A DNA stretch of 11,881 nucleotides from Spirogloea muscicola (taxonomy: Eukaryota > Streptophyta > Zygnematophyceae > Spirogloeales > Spirogloeaceae): positions 33,295-45,175 of the forward strand of contig WELB01000136.1 of the NCBI GenBank assembly GCA_009602725.1, in the 5' to 3' direction. Under the pieces are notes generated by a model that worked only from the letters and a program-made list of their open reading frames with translations, searched no databases and was not told the origin of the DNA. This document shows, piece by piece, positions 1-7,948 of this stretch. The position numbers and the translations under genes were made by a program. Positions within the stretch are counted from its first letter, which is position 1. Each line of letters begins with the position of its first letter.

Positions 1-17
1 CCGCCGACGGCCGCCAC

Positions 18-41
18 CGGCGGCGGCGGCGGCGGCGGCGG
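18..41 (+). repeat. (CGG)8 microsatellite upstream of the phosphatase start
   Basis: Eight uninterrupted CGG triplets end 11 bases before the first ATG of the phosphatase gene. They probably lie in its 5' untranslated region or core promoter. The surrounding bases 1-52 are almost entirely G and C. Such runs slip easily and can fold in RNA, so length may vary between strains. No TATA box is visible in the few bases available upstream. Confidence 0.85.
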
Positions 42-52
42 GCGCGTGCAAG

Positions 53-3000
53 ATGATGGCCTCGTCGGCCCTCGCGGCGGGCCGGGTCCGCCTGTTCCGG
101 ATCCTCAAGTCCGATGCCGCCGTGCAGCTGGCGCTGTTCCTGGCGCTGGCCACCGTGGCCGCGCTCTTCCTCACCCGCCGCGACGCGGACGTCGCCGCGG
201 CCGCGGGCCGCGGCGGCGTCGTCTTCCTCAGCGTCGGCGACTTCGGCGTCGGCACCGCCAGCCAGAAGCGCGTCGCGCGGCAGGTGAGCACAGCGGCTGA
301 TGTGCTCCACTATGCACTCCTTGTCTTCTGAGCAGCCGCACAGATCCGACGGAGGCTCGAGTCCTGCCACCATCACATGCACAGATTTTGATCTGTGCAC
401 CCACGATCTGCAGTATGTGTCTTGTCAATCCATGTATTGTGTCCATTAAGCCCAGTGGCTTCAATATTCAGCTTTTCAAGAGCAGCTGGAGTGCAGGGCC
501 AATTCTCCACCAAATGCCACAATGTGTCGGTTGTCTCCCCGTGATGCTGCAGATGGCGGCCGCCGCAGCGCAGCGGGGCGCCAAATTTGTGCTGTCTCTG
601 GGGGACAATGTATATGAAAAGTGAGGCAGAAGCTTTATCCGGCCTTTTCCTTATGTCCATGCACTTGATCCCAGCTGGAGCTTGGACTACACACTCCTGA
701 TCATGCAGCTGGCTGCACCAATAGCCCAAGATGATGTCCGGCCACTTGGCAGCAATTGAGCTAGGAAGTAGCTACTTGGGTGTTGAAGCACAAGCATCAT
801 CAATGTTGGGGTAGGTGTGCAGTTCTGCTGCTCATTGAGCAGAGCTACTCAGCTCACAGTGAGGGAGACATGGTTAGCCAGCAGCATGCGTGGCCTCAGA
901 GTTGCAATGCACGGTCTCCGGTCCGGTCGGCATTGCTACTAAGTGACATGATTCCGGTTGCTGATCGCATTTGCACAGGGGCGTCACAAGCCTGTCCGAT
1001 ACAGCCTTCCTTACCAAGTTCGAGGTACAAGACTGCTGCTGTATATTTGAAGGTCGTCTGTCTCAAATGCTGCTGGTTCTTCTGTTGTCACCCACAAGCA
1101 AACAAACCCTTGCATCATTAGCTAGATTTGCCTTGCAGTTCGTGTATTGCAGCTATTCCCCACTTTCAGCAAGGTTGATGATCCATGCAAGAAACCTCAC
1201 TTCCTGCCATGATAATGTTGAATTGCAGACGATCTACTCTCAGAGTTCCTTGCAAGTGCCCTGGTATTCTCCTCTCTGATCAGCTTGAGGACTTGCGTTT
1301 GCCATATTATAGAGTGAGCCAGACAGAGATGTAAACTCAGTACAGGTGCAACTTGCATCTGCAGTATAATCTGCAGAACGAAGTGGCTGCATCACTCGGA
1401 CACTGAGGTGGCTTTCGTACTCAGTGGGGGTCTGATGCTCAAGCACTAAAACCTCACTGAACTATTTAAGACAGCTGACACTGGCTGCAACTGTCTGGGT
1501 GAAAAGGTACATGGCTCTTGGGGATCACGATCACAGGGGCGATGTTCAGGCTCAGCTTGCCTACTCAAAGTTGTCCAACAAATGGCGCATGCCTTCAAAC
1601 TATTACATGCGGACTGTATCCCTTGATGATGGTCATCATCTGGACATTTTTGTTACAGATAGTGTGGGCTTGGAGGTGCAACCCCAAACCCCAAAGTCTG
1701 ACCCCCTAAACCCCTAAAACCCCTAAAAGCTAACCCCTTATGCAGTGTGCAGCTTTGCTTATACTGCACTCTGACTACCTACAGTGCTCTGATCAATTTG
1801 TTCTCCAGGAATGCTTATGCAGCTTCAGGCTTTGAGGCTATGTACAAAGGCTAGGATCTTGATCAGCGCACCTCTGTGCAGTGGTTCCCACAGTGAATCC
1901 CATTATCAGAAGGTCTCTCTTGTCCTCAGCGTCTCCTGCTGGTTTGTTTAATGTATGTAAGCAACTGCTGTGGACAATGATCTTTTTGCAGGGGGCTTAT
2001 GCTTCATCGCCAGAGGAGCGGCGGTTTTCAGCTGATTACAACCTGACAGCTGTCAGCCGGGAGGTGAGAGACTCTCAGCTGCTGCAGCTGCATTACTTCG
2101 GCACCTGCCAACGCAATCCTCATCTTACAACAAATCTTTGCTAGGTTAGAAGCTGGCTGGAATACTCATATGGATCACTTGCCCCCTGCCGCTAGCTCAG
2201 CGGAAAGATGTGGCTGCGTCTTCAAAAGAGGAGGCTAATTTCTATATAGCTTGCCAAGCTGCACAGCACTTCATGCTTGCACCCAATTGCCAGTATCTGC
2301 CTCGAACTAATTGTCAAGACTGAGTATCAATTTGCCACTCAGGAAGGTCTTGCCCAGCTCAAATGGCTAGAAAATGCTCTGGAAAGCAGCAGCGCCACTT
2401 GGTACGACAAGTGTGGTGTCTTCATGGTGGTCGTTACAAAGTGCATCATCTGTGTTGAGGTCTTCAATGCATGTTCTTGGTCTTTGATGCACAGCATCCA
2501 ACAACTACAGACTGCCTTGTTGTTTGTGGTCTCAAGCAGGAAGCTTGTCATCGGCCACAGGCCCATAATCACTTGTGCCTTACGAGAGCGCTTCCCAGCA
2601 GAACTCAAGATGGCTGAGCAGATCAAGGCCCTTCTAGAGCATCACCAAGTGGTGAGCATGTCCCGTTTTTTTTTTATGTATTTAGACATGCATGATACAT
2701 ATCTAGAGAGCCCCAAATGCGCAGGCTGTGCTTTGCTTCCTTCTCTCAAGGCCACTTGTGTTTGTCAAACTGATCAACAATCTCACCTGCTGTATATCGA
2801 GTTGTAAAGGCCCACACCTCCCTATGCCACATTCACAGGATGCCTACATCCACGGTCATGATCACGTTGGTCAGCATTTGCAAGCAGGAGGAGTGTCGTA
2901 CATAGGTAACGGTGTTGGGGGCTTTGGCAATCACGAATCAAAAGCAACAGCTGAGACCGTTTGGGTGGGGTGAGCACCCAATCTACTCATCGCTTGCCGA

Positions 3001-3605
3001 TGCAACTACTTGTGCAACCTTGGAAATGTGCATATTGCCTTGGCTACTTTGCATTAGCTCGTATCACGTTAACCAGGCCAGATTGTCCTGAGGAGCCAGA
3101 ACTGCAGTTGATCTGTGCCTTATTGGGCGTCAACCTCTTCTTCAGCTACAGTAGACTAATGAATGAGTTGCTAGTCTGAAATTGGCAATGAAGTGAAGAT
3201 CACTGATGTATCATGGTGTCGTGGCTAATGGTTGGTGTTGTTGGTTGTTGGGTGTCGTTGCTCTGAACAGAGACAATTACTTTGGTTTTGTTCTTCACCA
3301 TGTGACAGCGACCCGCATGGTATGACACACACTCAGACCATGCCTAGCTGACCCTAGGCAACTGTCACGCTCTCCTACTCGAGCATTGATTTTTTAGTTG
3401 ACAATGCGGTCTGTCTCGTCGACAAGAGCATAGACGTCCCTAAGCCCTTGTTTGGGAAGGTTGTGCATGACCAGGTGCAAGGAGGTTGGCTTGCACTAAA
3501 TGGATGTGTATTATGCAGGACTTTCACTTCGTCAACCACATGGGTTCTGTACTACACAAGGTCAACCTGCTTCGAGTTGCACAATCTGCGAAGGTGCACA
3601 GCTGA
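53..3605 (+). CDS. Purple acid phosphatase, small TRAP/ACP5-like type, 11 exons, 352 aa
   Basis: A metallophosphoesterase of the small purple acid phosphatase family, which hydrolyses phosphate monoesters at a two-metal centre. Exons by hand: 53-283, 553-620, 979-1024, 1229-1263, 1507-1675, 1992-2063, 2343-2401, 2540-2651, 2839-2969, 3271-3319, 3519-3605. All introns are GT-AG, every junction keeps frame, and the stop is TGA. Motifs in order: GDFG (D63), GDNVY (D95, Y98), VPWY then GDHD (residues 132-135), AYSKLSNKW, an aromatic-rich beta segment, GLAQLKWLENAL, VIGHRP (H233), GHDH (H271, H273), and a C-terminal GFVLHHVTATRM and GSVLHKV. The length fits the family (about 325-340 aa). D133 stands where the metal-binding Asn is expected. 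Residues 22-41 form a hydrophobic helix preceded by R11, R13, R16 and K19, suggesting a type II membrane anchor or uncleaved signal, so the catalytic part probably faces the secretory lumen or cell exterior. Two adjacent ATGs (53 and 56) could serve as start. The last two exons are short and the least certain. Confidence 0.88.
378..399. repeat. Small perfect hairpin in intron 1
   Basis: TGCACAGAT and its exact complement ATCTGTGCA flank a TTTG loop inside intron 1 of the phosphatase gene. Nine base pairs is short, so this may be chance or the footprint of an excised element. Confidence 0.5.
1681..1738. repeat. Interstitial telomere-like repeat in intron 5
   Basis: A C-rich run opens a few bases into intron 5 (donor at 1676). 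It contains CCCCAAA twice, then CCCCCTAAA, CCCCTAAAA and CCCCTAAAA, then a decayed TAACCCC. On the other strand the best units read TTTTAGGGG, close to the TTTTAGGG telomere unit known from Chlamydomonas and related algae. The tract is short and degenerate, like a scar of telomere-primed break repair or a chance C/A-rich expansion. It does not disturb the exon before it. Confidence 0.6.
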
Positions 3606-3614
3606 GCATGAAGA

Positions 3615-3619
3615 TGTAA
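3615..3619 (+). other. Candidate TGTAA polyadenylation signal
   Basis: TGTAA is the usual poly(A) signal of green algae. This one begins 10 bases after the phosphatase stop codon, which would make an unusually short 3' untranslated region. The same bases also read as a splice donor (GTAAGT from 3617), so a 3' untranslated intron with a later signal (another TGTAA lies near 4074) is the main alternative. Confidence 0.2.
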
Positions 3620-3985
3620 GTCACCGCCTATGGTAGACTGGTAGACCTACACAGGCGATGCCATTCCTGCATTTAAGCATCAGTACTTCGTATCTATGAT
3701 TCTTTGCGTTTCTGTGTTGATCCACGGTGATGGATATCATATCTCTTATCCAAGGCGTCATCAAGGCCGAATGGATCTGGAGTCGTGGCGAAGTGGGCCT
3801 CATTTAGGTCGAGGACGGACGCTGGAGTCTAAATGGACAAACGTCAATACTTGGGGGAAGTGGGGCTTTGGGTTCAAAGGGGTTGGGCGGGAATAGAATA
3901 GCTGCATCGCATGCAAGGAGAGAGGAGAGACGGAGCTGGTGCAAGGAGGTGCGGTGGCTGTTATAGAAAGGACGCTTCAAAGGAG

Positions 3986-4020
3986 AGGCTGTGGAAGGCC
4001 CAGCTGAAAAGAATGGACAG
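3986..4020 (+). repeat. Dispersed repeat A, degraded copy
   Basis: GGCTGTGGAAGGCCCAGCTG followed by AAAAGAATGGACAG matches the repeat A pattern (GGCTGTGAAAGGCCAGCCC, A-rich spacer, AGAATTGACAAGG) with a few differences. This is the leftmost copy I find. Confidence 0.55.
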
Positions 4021-4633
4021 ATCTCGAAAGGGGTTGGGAAACGCAAACCATGAGTCTCCAGTAGGCGAGTGGTGTAAGTGGGAGCTTCATTCCTGGTAGC
4101 AGCCGAAGTCGGAGTGGCTAGCATGCCGAAGTCCAGAGGCGGCAGCGGACAGGAGTTGCCCCGCCTATAGCCTGAGGCTGCTGCCTGGGCAGGGCCAACA
4201 GCAAATTGACGGCAAAAGCTAGGGATCGCTGCAGCAAAACAGACAGACGCATGTGGTACACCAGGGCCAGAGAGACCGTGGTATATAGCAACTGCTGCTC
4301 CTCTTGCGGCCTCCAACGGCGGTGGTTTGGCTCCCAAGTTAGCATATCCGGCTTTTATGTGTGAACTTGTGGTTGCTAAGGCCCCCTGAAGCCATGCTTC
4401 CACCCGGCTTCCTCAGGTCCTCTCAGATTAGATCTCCTTTAGTTCATGTGCACCAAGCGCCGTCGCTTTTGCTGCTGTTGAGACACTTCTGGCAGTGCAG
4501 GAGGTCACACCACCGAGCCCCCAACGCCCCGTGAAGGTCTACTACGAGTAGGACAGAAATTACTCCTACTAGATGGTCATCATACTTGAGCGCCTCAGTC
4601 CGTGCACAAAAACATAAAGAGTTTTTCCGAAGG

Positions 4634-4760
4634 AGGCGATGGCTGTGAAAGGCCAGCACACCAACCGCAATGGACAAGATCCAAGGGGGCCGGAACACCA
4701 TAATAGCTCCTCAGAAGTAAGGGGTGGCTGTAGCAGGCTAGCCCAAAAAGAATAGAGAAA
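4634..4760 (+). repeat. Dispersed repeat A, two adjacent copies
   Basis: The first copy reads GATGGCTGTGAAAGGCCAGC and ends near AATGGACAAG (about 4634-4679). The second reads GTGGCTGTAGCAGGCTAGCC followed by CAAAAAGAATAGAG (about 4721-4760). Both have the same orientation, and the spacing suggests tandem insertion or a small duplication. Confidence 0.6.
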
Positions 4761-4879
4761 TGAGATCGCAAACCACGCAGCAATACTGTTTTAACGTAAT
4801 ATCATGGTGAACCTGCGAAGTGGGCTGGGGAAGCCTTCCGTCAATGATGTATTTGGGGAACCAGCGGATGGGCTGTGCA

Positions 4880-5462
4880 ATCAATCTGACAGCTTCGTGG
4901 GCCGTGAGAGCGCTTCCTATGAAAAGGGGTGCCCCGGCGCATTAATTTCCAAATTTGATACTGAGGCGACTGCTTCGCCCTAGCCATGGCTGCCACTCTC
5001 TGTGTGAGGGCGGAGCCTCAGCTGTCTGTTTGACAGTGTGGCTGATATCTGTGTGAGGTCGGAATTTGTGTGAGAGAGGAGCCTCAGCTCTCTGTGTAAC
5101 CATCTGACACAGCCTTCTGGGCCGTGGGAGCCCTCCCTGATGAATAATGTCCATTCTTTTTGGGCTGGCTTTGCCCGCCCCGCTTCTCTATGGGCGAGCA
5201 CTTTCCTTCCCTACCCTGAAGAAAGGATTGCCCCGGCACAATGGGCTTGATTCCCGAATCTGGACTATGTGAGGCGACTGCTGCGCCAGTGCGCCCTAGC
5301 CATGGCTGCCACTCTGTGTGAGGGCGGAGCCTCAGGTGTCTGTGTGACAGTGTGGCTGATAATTGTGTGAGGTCAATTGCTGCGTGAAAGCGGAGGGCTC
5401 AGCTGTTCGCGTGACTTTCTGACTGATCTGTGTGAGGTCGGCCTGTGTGCCGCTATGAGGGG
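4880..5462. repeat. Higher-order tandem array, 66-base monomer inside a 300-base unit
   Basis: Two copies of a roughly 300-base unit lie head to tail. They start at 4921 and 5221, where GCCCCGGC is followed by GAGGCGACTGC and CCCTAGCCATGGCTGCCACT in both. Each contains two versions of a monomer like TGTGTGAGGGCGGAGCCTCA, starting at about 5001, 5067, 5315 and 5381, so 66 bases apart within each unit. A short lead motif GGGCCGTGRGAG (near 4898 and 5119) also recurs. There is no coding capacity I recognise. A repeat A copy lies inside the first unit. Confidence 0.75.
5148..5183 (-). repeat. Dispersed repeat A, inverted copy within the tandem array
   Basis: TGTCCATTCTTTTTGGGCTG followed by GCTTT is the complement of the AGCCCAAAAAGAATGGACA side of repeat A. 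The GCTGTGAAA half is replaced by GCCCGCC, so only part of the repeat is preserved. Confidence 0.6.
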
Positions 5463-5563
5463 GATCTGCGATTGGAATCCACCGCCGAGACCGAGGGCGG
5501 TCTGCTGATCCTTCGGCGGAGAAAGAAAGTGGCTCGTTCAAACATGACATCTTCAGGCCCCTC

Positions 5564-5740
5564 TGTAGCTGCCAAACGCTTGTCGGCCCCTCCGAACCCT
5601 TGTCAATTCTTTTTGGGCTGGCTTATAACAGCCCTTGCCCCCATTTGGAGTGCCACTTCTTCTTCATCTTGTACAAAGGGGGGCGATGGCTGTGAACAGC
5701 CAGCCCGAAACGAATTGACAAGGTCCGAAGGGCCCGAAAA
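5564..5740. repeat. Foldback made of two inverted repeat A copies
   Basis: The left arm (CCCTTGTCAATTC, T-rich spacer, GGGCTGGCTTATAACAGCC) and the right arm (GGCTGTGAACAGCCAGCCC, then GAATTGACAAGG) are complementary over about 36 bases. Pairing continues imperfectly outward into CCCCTCCGAA against TCCGAAGGG. The middle carries CCCCCATTTGGAGTGCCACT. It looks like a MITE or foldback element; no clear target-site duplication was found. Confidence 0.7.
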
Positions 5741-5756
5741 GCAAAAGAAAACAGCT

Positions 5757-5905
5757 CTTCCAAATTGACAACAATGGCTGTGAGAGGCCAGCCCAGACCT
5801 TGTCCATTCCTTTGTCAATTATTTTCGGGCTGGCTTTTCACAGCCCTTGCCCCCATTAGGAGAGCCACTTCTCATTCCTTTGGGCTGGCCTCTCACAGCC
5901 ACCAG
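5757..5905. repeat. Second foldback cluster of repeat A
   Basis: A forward copy (AATGGCTGTGAGAGGCCAGC, about 5773) is followed by a reverse copy (TTTGTCAATTATTTTCGGGC, then TGGCTTTTCACAGCCC, 5810-5845) with the same CCCCCATTAGGAGAGCCACT tail as the previous foldback. A third partial reverse copy follows (GGGCTGGCCTCTCACAGCC, about 5881). Three copies within 150 bases in mixed orientation suggest nested insertion or inversion. Confidence 0.7.
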
Positions 5906-5954
5906 TCAATCTGGCCGCGCTTTTTCAAAAGCCCTTTCTCTTCTTTCCCGGGGA

Positions 5955-6110
5955 AACGCCCAGTGGAGGAGTCTGATTATCGACAAGCGACAAGAGGCGA
6001 GGAGACAAGAGGCGGAGGCTGCTGAACGTGAACGACAGGAGCAACTTCGAAGAAGAAGAAGAAAGAAAGGAAAGTGCATCCGGAGCAGCCAGAGCAGGAA
6101 CACATTTCAG
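5955..6110 (+). other. Possible orphan exon: charged coiled-coil and poly-Arg segment
   Basis: One frame reads a highly charged helical stretch rich in Q, E, A and R (for example EARRQEAEAAERERQEQL), then five Arg and two Lys codons (AGA/CGA/AAG/AAA mixtures). It ends at a strong donor, CAG with GTAAGT from 6111. This is more protein-like than its surroundings and could be an exon left from a broken gene or captured by a mobile element. I see no partner exon, start codon or known domain. It may also be only a purine-rich, low-complexity run of GAGGCG and GAAGAA units. Confidence 0.25.
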
Positions 6111-6116
6111 GTAAGT

Positions 6117-6507
6117 GCTGGCCCGCAAGCTCGGGGGGCGCGGGCGGGCGGCGCGGGCGGCCCGACGCCTGTTGTCAACCTGTCTGCAACGAGCTCAGGC
6201 GGCATGCTCTGCATCAGAAAGCTGGTCGAGCCTTAGCTGCTGGCACAAGAGCTAGTCAATTGCCGTCCGGTATTCGAGCGTCAGCTAGCGACCTCTATGT
6301 GCTGACTCGTGGTTACTGAGCGGGTCAGCTTAGCAGCAGGTGACGTACATTTGTCCAATGTGCTTGCCTTTGTACTTGGCCACACATGGCCTCCCTATCT
6401 CTTAATATACACGCGCTTTCTCCGGACGCCAATGCCAGCAAAATGAGAAGGTAAGCTGACGATGAGCAGCCCAGCTCCAGTTTCGCTGGCTCGCTCAGGC
6501 CAGAGAG
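6117..6507. other. Unassigned interval
   Basis: It begins with a GC-rich GGGCGCGGGCGG run and then becomes ordinary sequence. No gene, RNA or clear repeat is visible. TTAATATACACGCG near 6402 resembles a TATA element but nothing convincing follows it. Confidence 0.4.
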
Positions 6508-6602
6508 AAGTGGCACTCCCAATGGAGGCCAGGGCTGCGAAGAGCCAGCCCAAAAAGAATTAACAAAGGTTTGGAGGGGCCTACAAGCGATTAGCAGCTA
6601 AA
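6508..6602 (+). repeat. Long repeat A copy, inverted relative to 5564-5664
   Basis: Reverse-complementing this stretch gives a sequence that follows the left part of the 5564-5740 foldback over roughly 95 bases: TAGCTG, CGCTTGT, GGCCCCTCC, TAATTCTTTTTGGGCTGGCT, GCAGCCC and GGGAGTGCCACTTC in order. It therefore defines a longer repeat unit than the core alone. Confidence 0.75.
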
Positions 6603-6607
6603 AAGAA

Positions 6608-6650
6608 GAAGTGGTACTCCCAATGGGGGCAAGGGCTGCAAAAAAGAGGC
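6608..6650 (+). repeat. Repeat A fragment
   Basis: AGTGGTACTCCCAATGGGGG followed by CAAGGGCTGC repeats the distal end of the copy at 6508-6545, directly downstream and in the same orientation. It then breaks off into AAAAAAGAGG. Confidence 0.65.
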
Positions 6651-6730
6651 CGGAAGATGCTATGTCAGAACAGGGGGAGGAGAGAGTGGTCCTCCGGGAA
6701 GATTGAAAGCACATGTGCTCGCCCATAGAG

Positions 6731-6770
6731 AAGAGTGGCTGGCAAAGCCAGCCCAAAAAGAATGGACAAT
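6731..6770 (+). repeat. Repeat A copy
   Basis: GTGGCTGGCAAAGCCAGCCC is itself a short palindrome. It is followed by AAAAAGAATGGACAAT, the usual A-rich spacer and GGACAA end of the family. Confidence 0.65.
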
Positions 6771-6825
6771 ATCCCAAGCCAAAGGAAGAGGAGCCGGAAA
6801 AGAACTACACTACAGACCATGAAAG

Positions 6826-6860
6826 GGGACGATGGCTGTGAAAGGCCAGCCCAGCAGAAG
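6826..6860 (+). repeat. Repeat A copy, rightmost
   Basis: GACGATGGCTGTGAAAGGCC followed by AGCCCAGC matches the copies at 4634 and 5684, including the preceding GGCGATGGCTGTGAA context. The A-rich half is missing. Confidence 0.65.
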
Positions 6861-6870
6861 AGGCTGGGGG

Positions 6871-7042
6871 GAAGGCGCGCGCGGACATGAAATGAGAGGG
6901 AGGCCAATTCAAGCCGGTACATAGTTGATGCAGAAGCTAGTGCAAAAAGAGAGAGGGAAGGCGCGCGGGGCGCATGAAATGTAAGAGAGGCCAATTCAAG
7001 CCAATACATTGTTCAGGCAGAGTCGAGTGCAAATTAAAGAAG
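6871..7042 (+). repeat. Repeat B, two tandem copies, 86-base period
   Basis: Two units begin with GAAGGCGCGCG at 6871 and 6957. Each has CATGAAATG, then GAGGCCAATTCAAGCC, a TACAT-GTT segment and GTGCAAA. They differ at about one position in six. The second copy seems to continue into a longer element ending in GGGTGAGCACA near 7115, directly before the palindrome. Related copies lie at 10067 and 11326. AATTCAAGCC resembles a worn RNA polymerase III B box, so a SINE origin is possible but unproven. Confidence 0.75.
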
Positions 7043-7126
7043 GCTACATAATACGGAGACCAAAACTAAGGTGCCTAAATAATTAAGGTGACATTAGTAG
7101 CCACGGGTGAGCACAAACAAATCTGA

Positions 7127-7130
7127 CAAG
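7127..7130. repeat. Left candidate target-site duplication CAAG
   Basis: CAAG immediately precedes the first base of the palindromic element and CAAG immediately follows its last base (10601-10604). Four bases can match by chance, but the position exactly at both TG...CA ends makes an insertion footprint plausible. Confidence 0.5.
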
Positions 7131-7245
7131 TGTAACGATAATGATCGATAACGGCTATAGTTAGCCTAATAGGCTGTCAGTTACTGTAATAGTATTGACA
7201 ATGCATCTGGCTTGCACGACAGTGTTGGAGGATATGCTGAGTGCC

Positions 7246-7333
7246 ACGTAGCACATGCATAGGCGCCACGTGTGGACACGTCATGGTCCACGTGGCGACA
7301 CGTAGTGGTCCACTTGCCCATCGTAGACACGTG
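7246..7333. promoter_or_regulatory. Cluster of six ACGT-core (G-box-like) sites, left arm
   Basis: Six ACGT cores occur in 87 bases (7246, 7268, 7278, 7290, 7300, 7329). Three are full CACGTG boxes (7267, 7289, 7328). In plants and green algae such boxes bind bZIP and bHLH factors. The cluster lies upstream of the decayed ORF in the same direction, where a promoter would be expected. It is a motif observation only, with no start site or TATA box identified. Confidence 0.45.
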
Positions 7334-7395
7334 GCCTAGGCAGGTGGCACTGCCACGACCAGCTGGCTGCATAGCTGTTGGACAGCTGCCGGTCG

Positions 7396-7691
7396 GGGTC
7401 TCCCATGTAGGGGGCTCCACCCTGTATCAGAGAGTTCTTGGCAGATGCCCAATCCATTCCCCATTTGCATTAGCGCTGCCTTGGCTCCGGCCGCCCTTAC
7501 CCACGGTCGTTAGACTCGCAGTCGTTTCACTGGTGGAGACGCCGGGTCTCCCATATAAGGGGCTCCACCCTTGTATCAGAGAGCTCTTGGCAGACGCCCA
7601 ATCCATTCCCCATTTGCATTAGCGCTGCCTTGACTCCGGCCGCCTTACCCACATTCGTTAGACTCGCAGCCGTTTCACTGGTGGAGACGCC
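7396..7691 (+). repeat. 148-base tandem repeat, two units, left arm
   Basis: Unit one starts with GGGTCTCCCATGTAGGGGGC at 7396 and unit two with GGGTCTCCCATATAAGGGGC at 7544. Each runs through CCAATCCATTCCCCATTTGC, a GCGCTGCCTTG segment and CGTTTCACTGGTGGAGACGC. They differ by few bases. The right arm also has two units (10212-10360, and one at 9950-10211 split by an insertion), so the tandem pair existed before the inverted duplication. Confidence 0.85.
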
Positions 7692-7948
7692 GGGGTCCCT
7701 TGCGCGCGGGCAGGCCGCCAACCGACGACGATGGCTCCCGCGCCGATTGAGGACGAGCGCGACGACAGCGCCACCTCCCGACGACCAAAGGGCAGAGCGC
7801 GACGACAGCGCCACGCCACGACGCTTCCGGGCCACGGCTTCTGACCCAGCGGCAAGGCCCCTCAAGTTCCGACTACGAGCGGACTGCGGTCGACGATGGT
7901 AACTAGCCAGCTTAAAGCGGACGCCTGCGGCACGCCCTGCTTGCGAGC

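Larger units (their letters stand above)
3606..4920. other. Gene-poor interval downstream of the phosphatase
   Basis: No recognisable gene is seen. An open frame of 199 codons on the minus strand (3804-4403) has no motif I know, no convincing start context, and a composition like its surroundings, so it is not called as a gene. The interval does hold three degraded copies of the dispersed GGCTGTG...CCAGCCC repeat, listed separately. The rest shows no RNA gene or clear regulatory site. Confidence 0.5.

Noticed and set aside
2193-2204. TAGCTCAGCGGA resembling a tRNA D-arm (A box) in intron 6
   Set aside because: No matching B box, acceptor stem or anticodon arm follows within tRNA distance, so it is at most a worn SINE trace.
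3804-4403. 199-codon open frame on the minus strand
   Set aside because: It is the longest open frame in the window, but it shows no motif, no sign of splicing, and overlaps a degraded repeat on the other strand. In GC-rich DNA a frame of this size can arise by chance.
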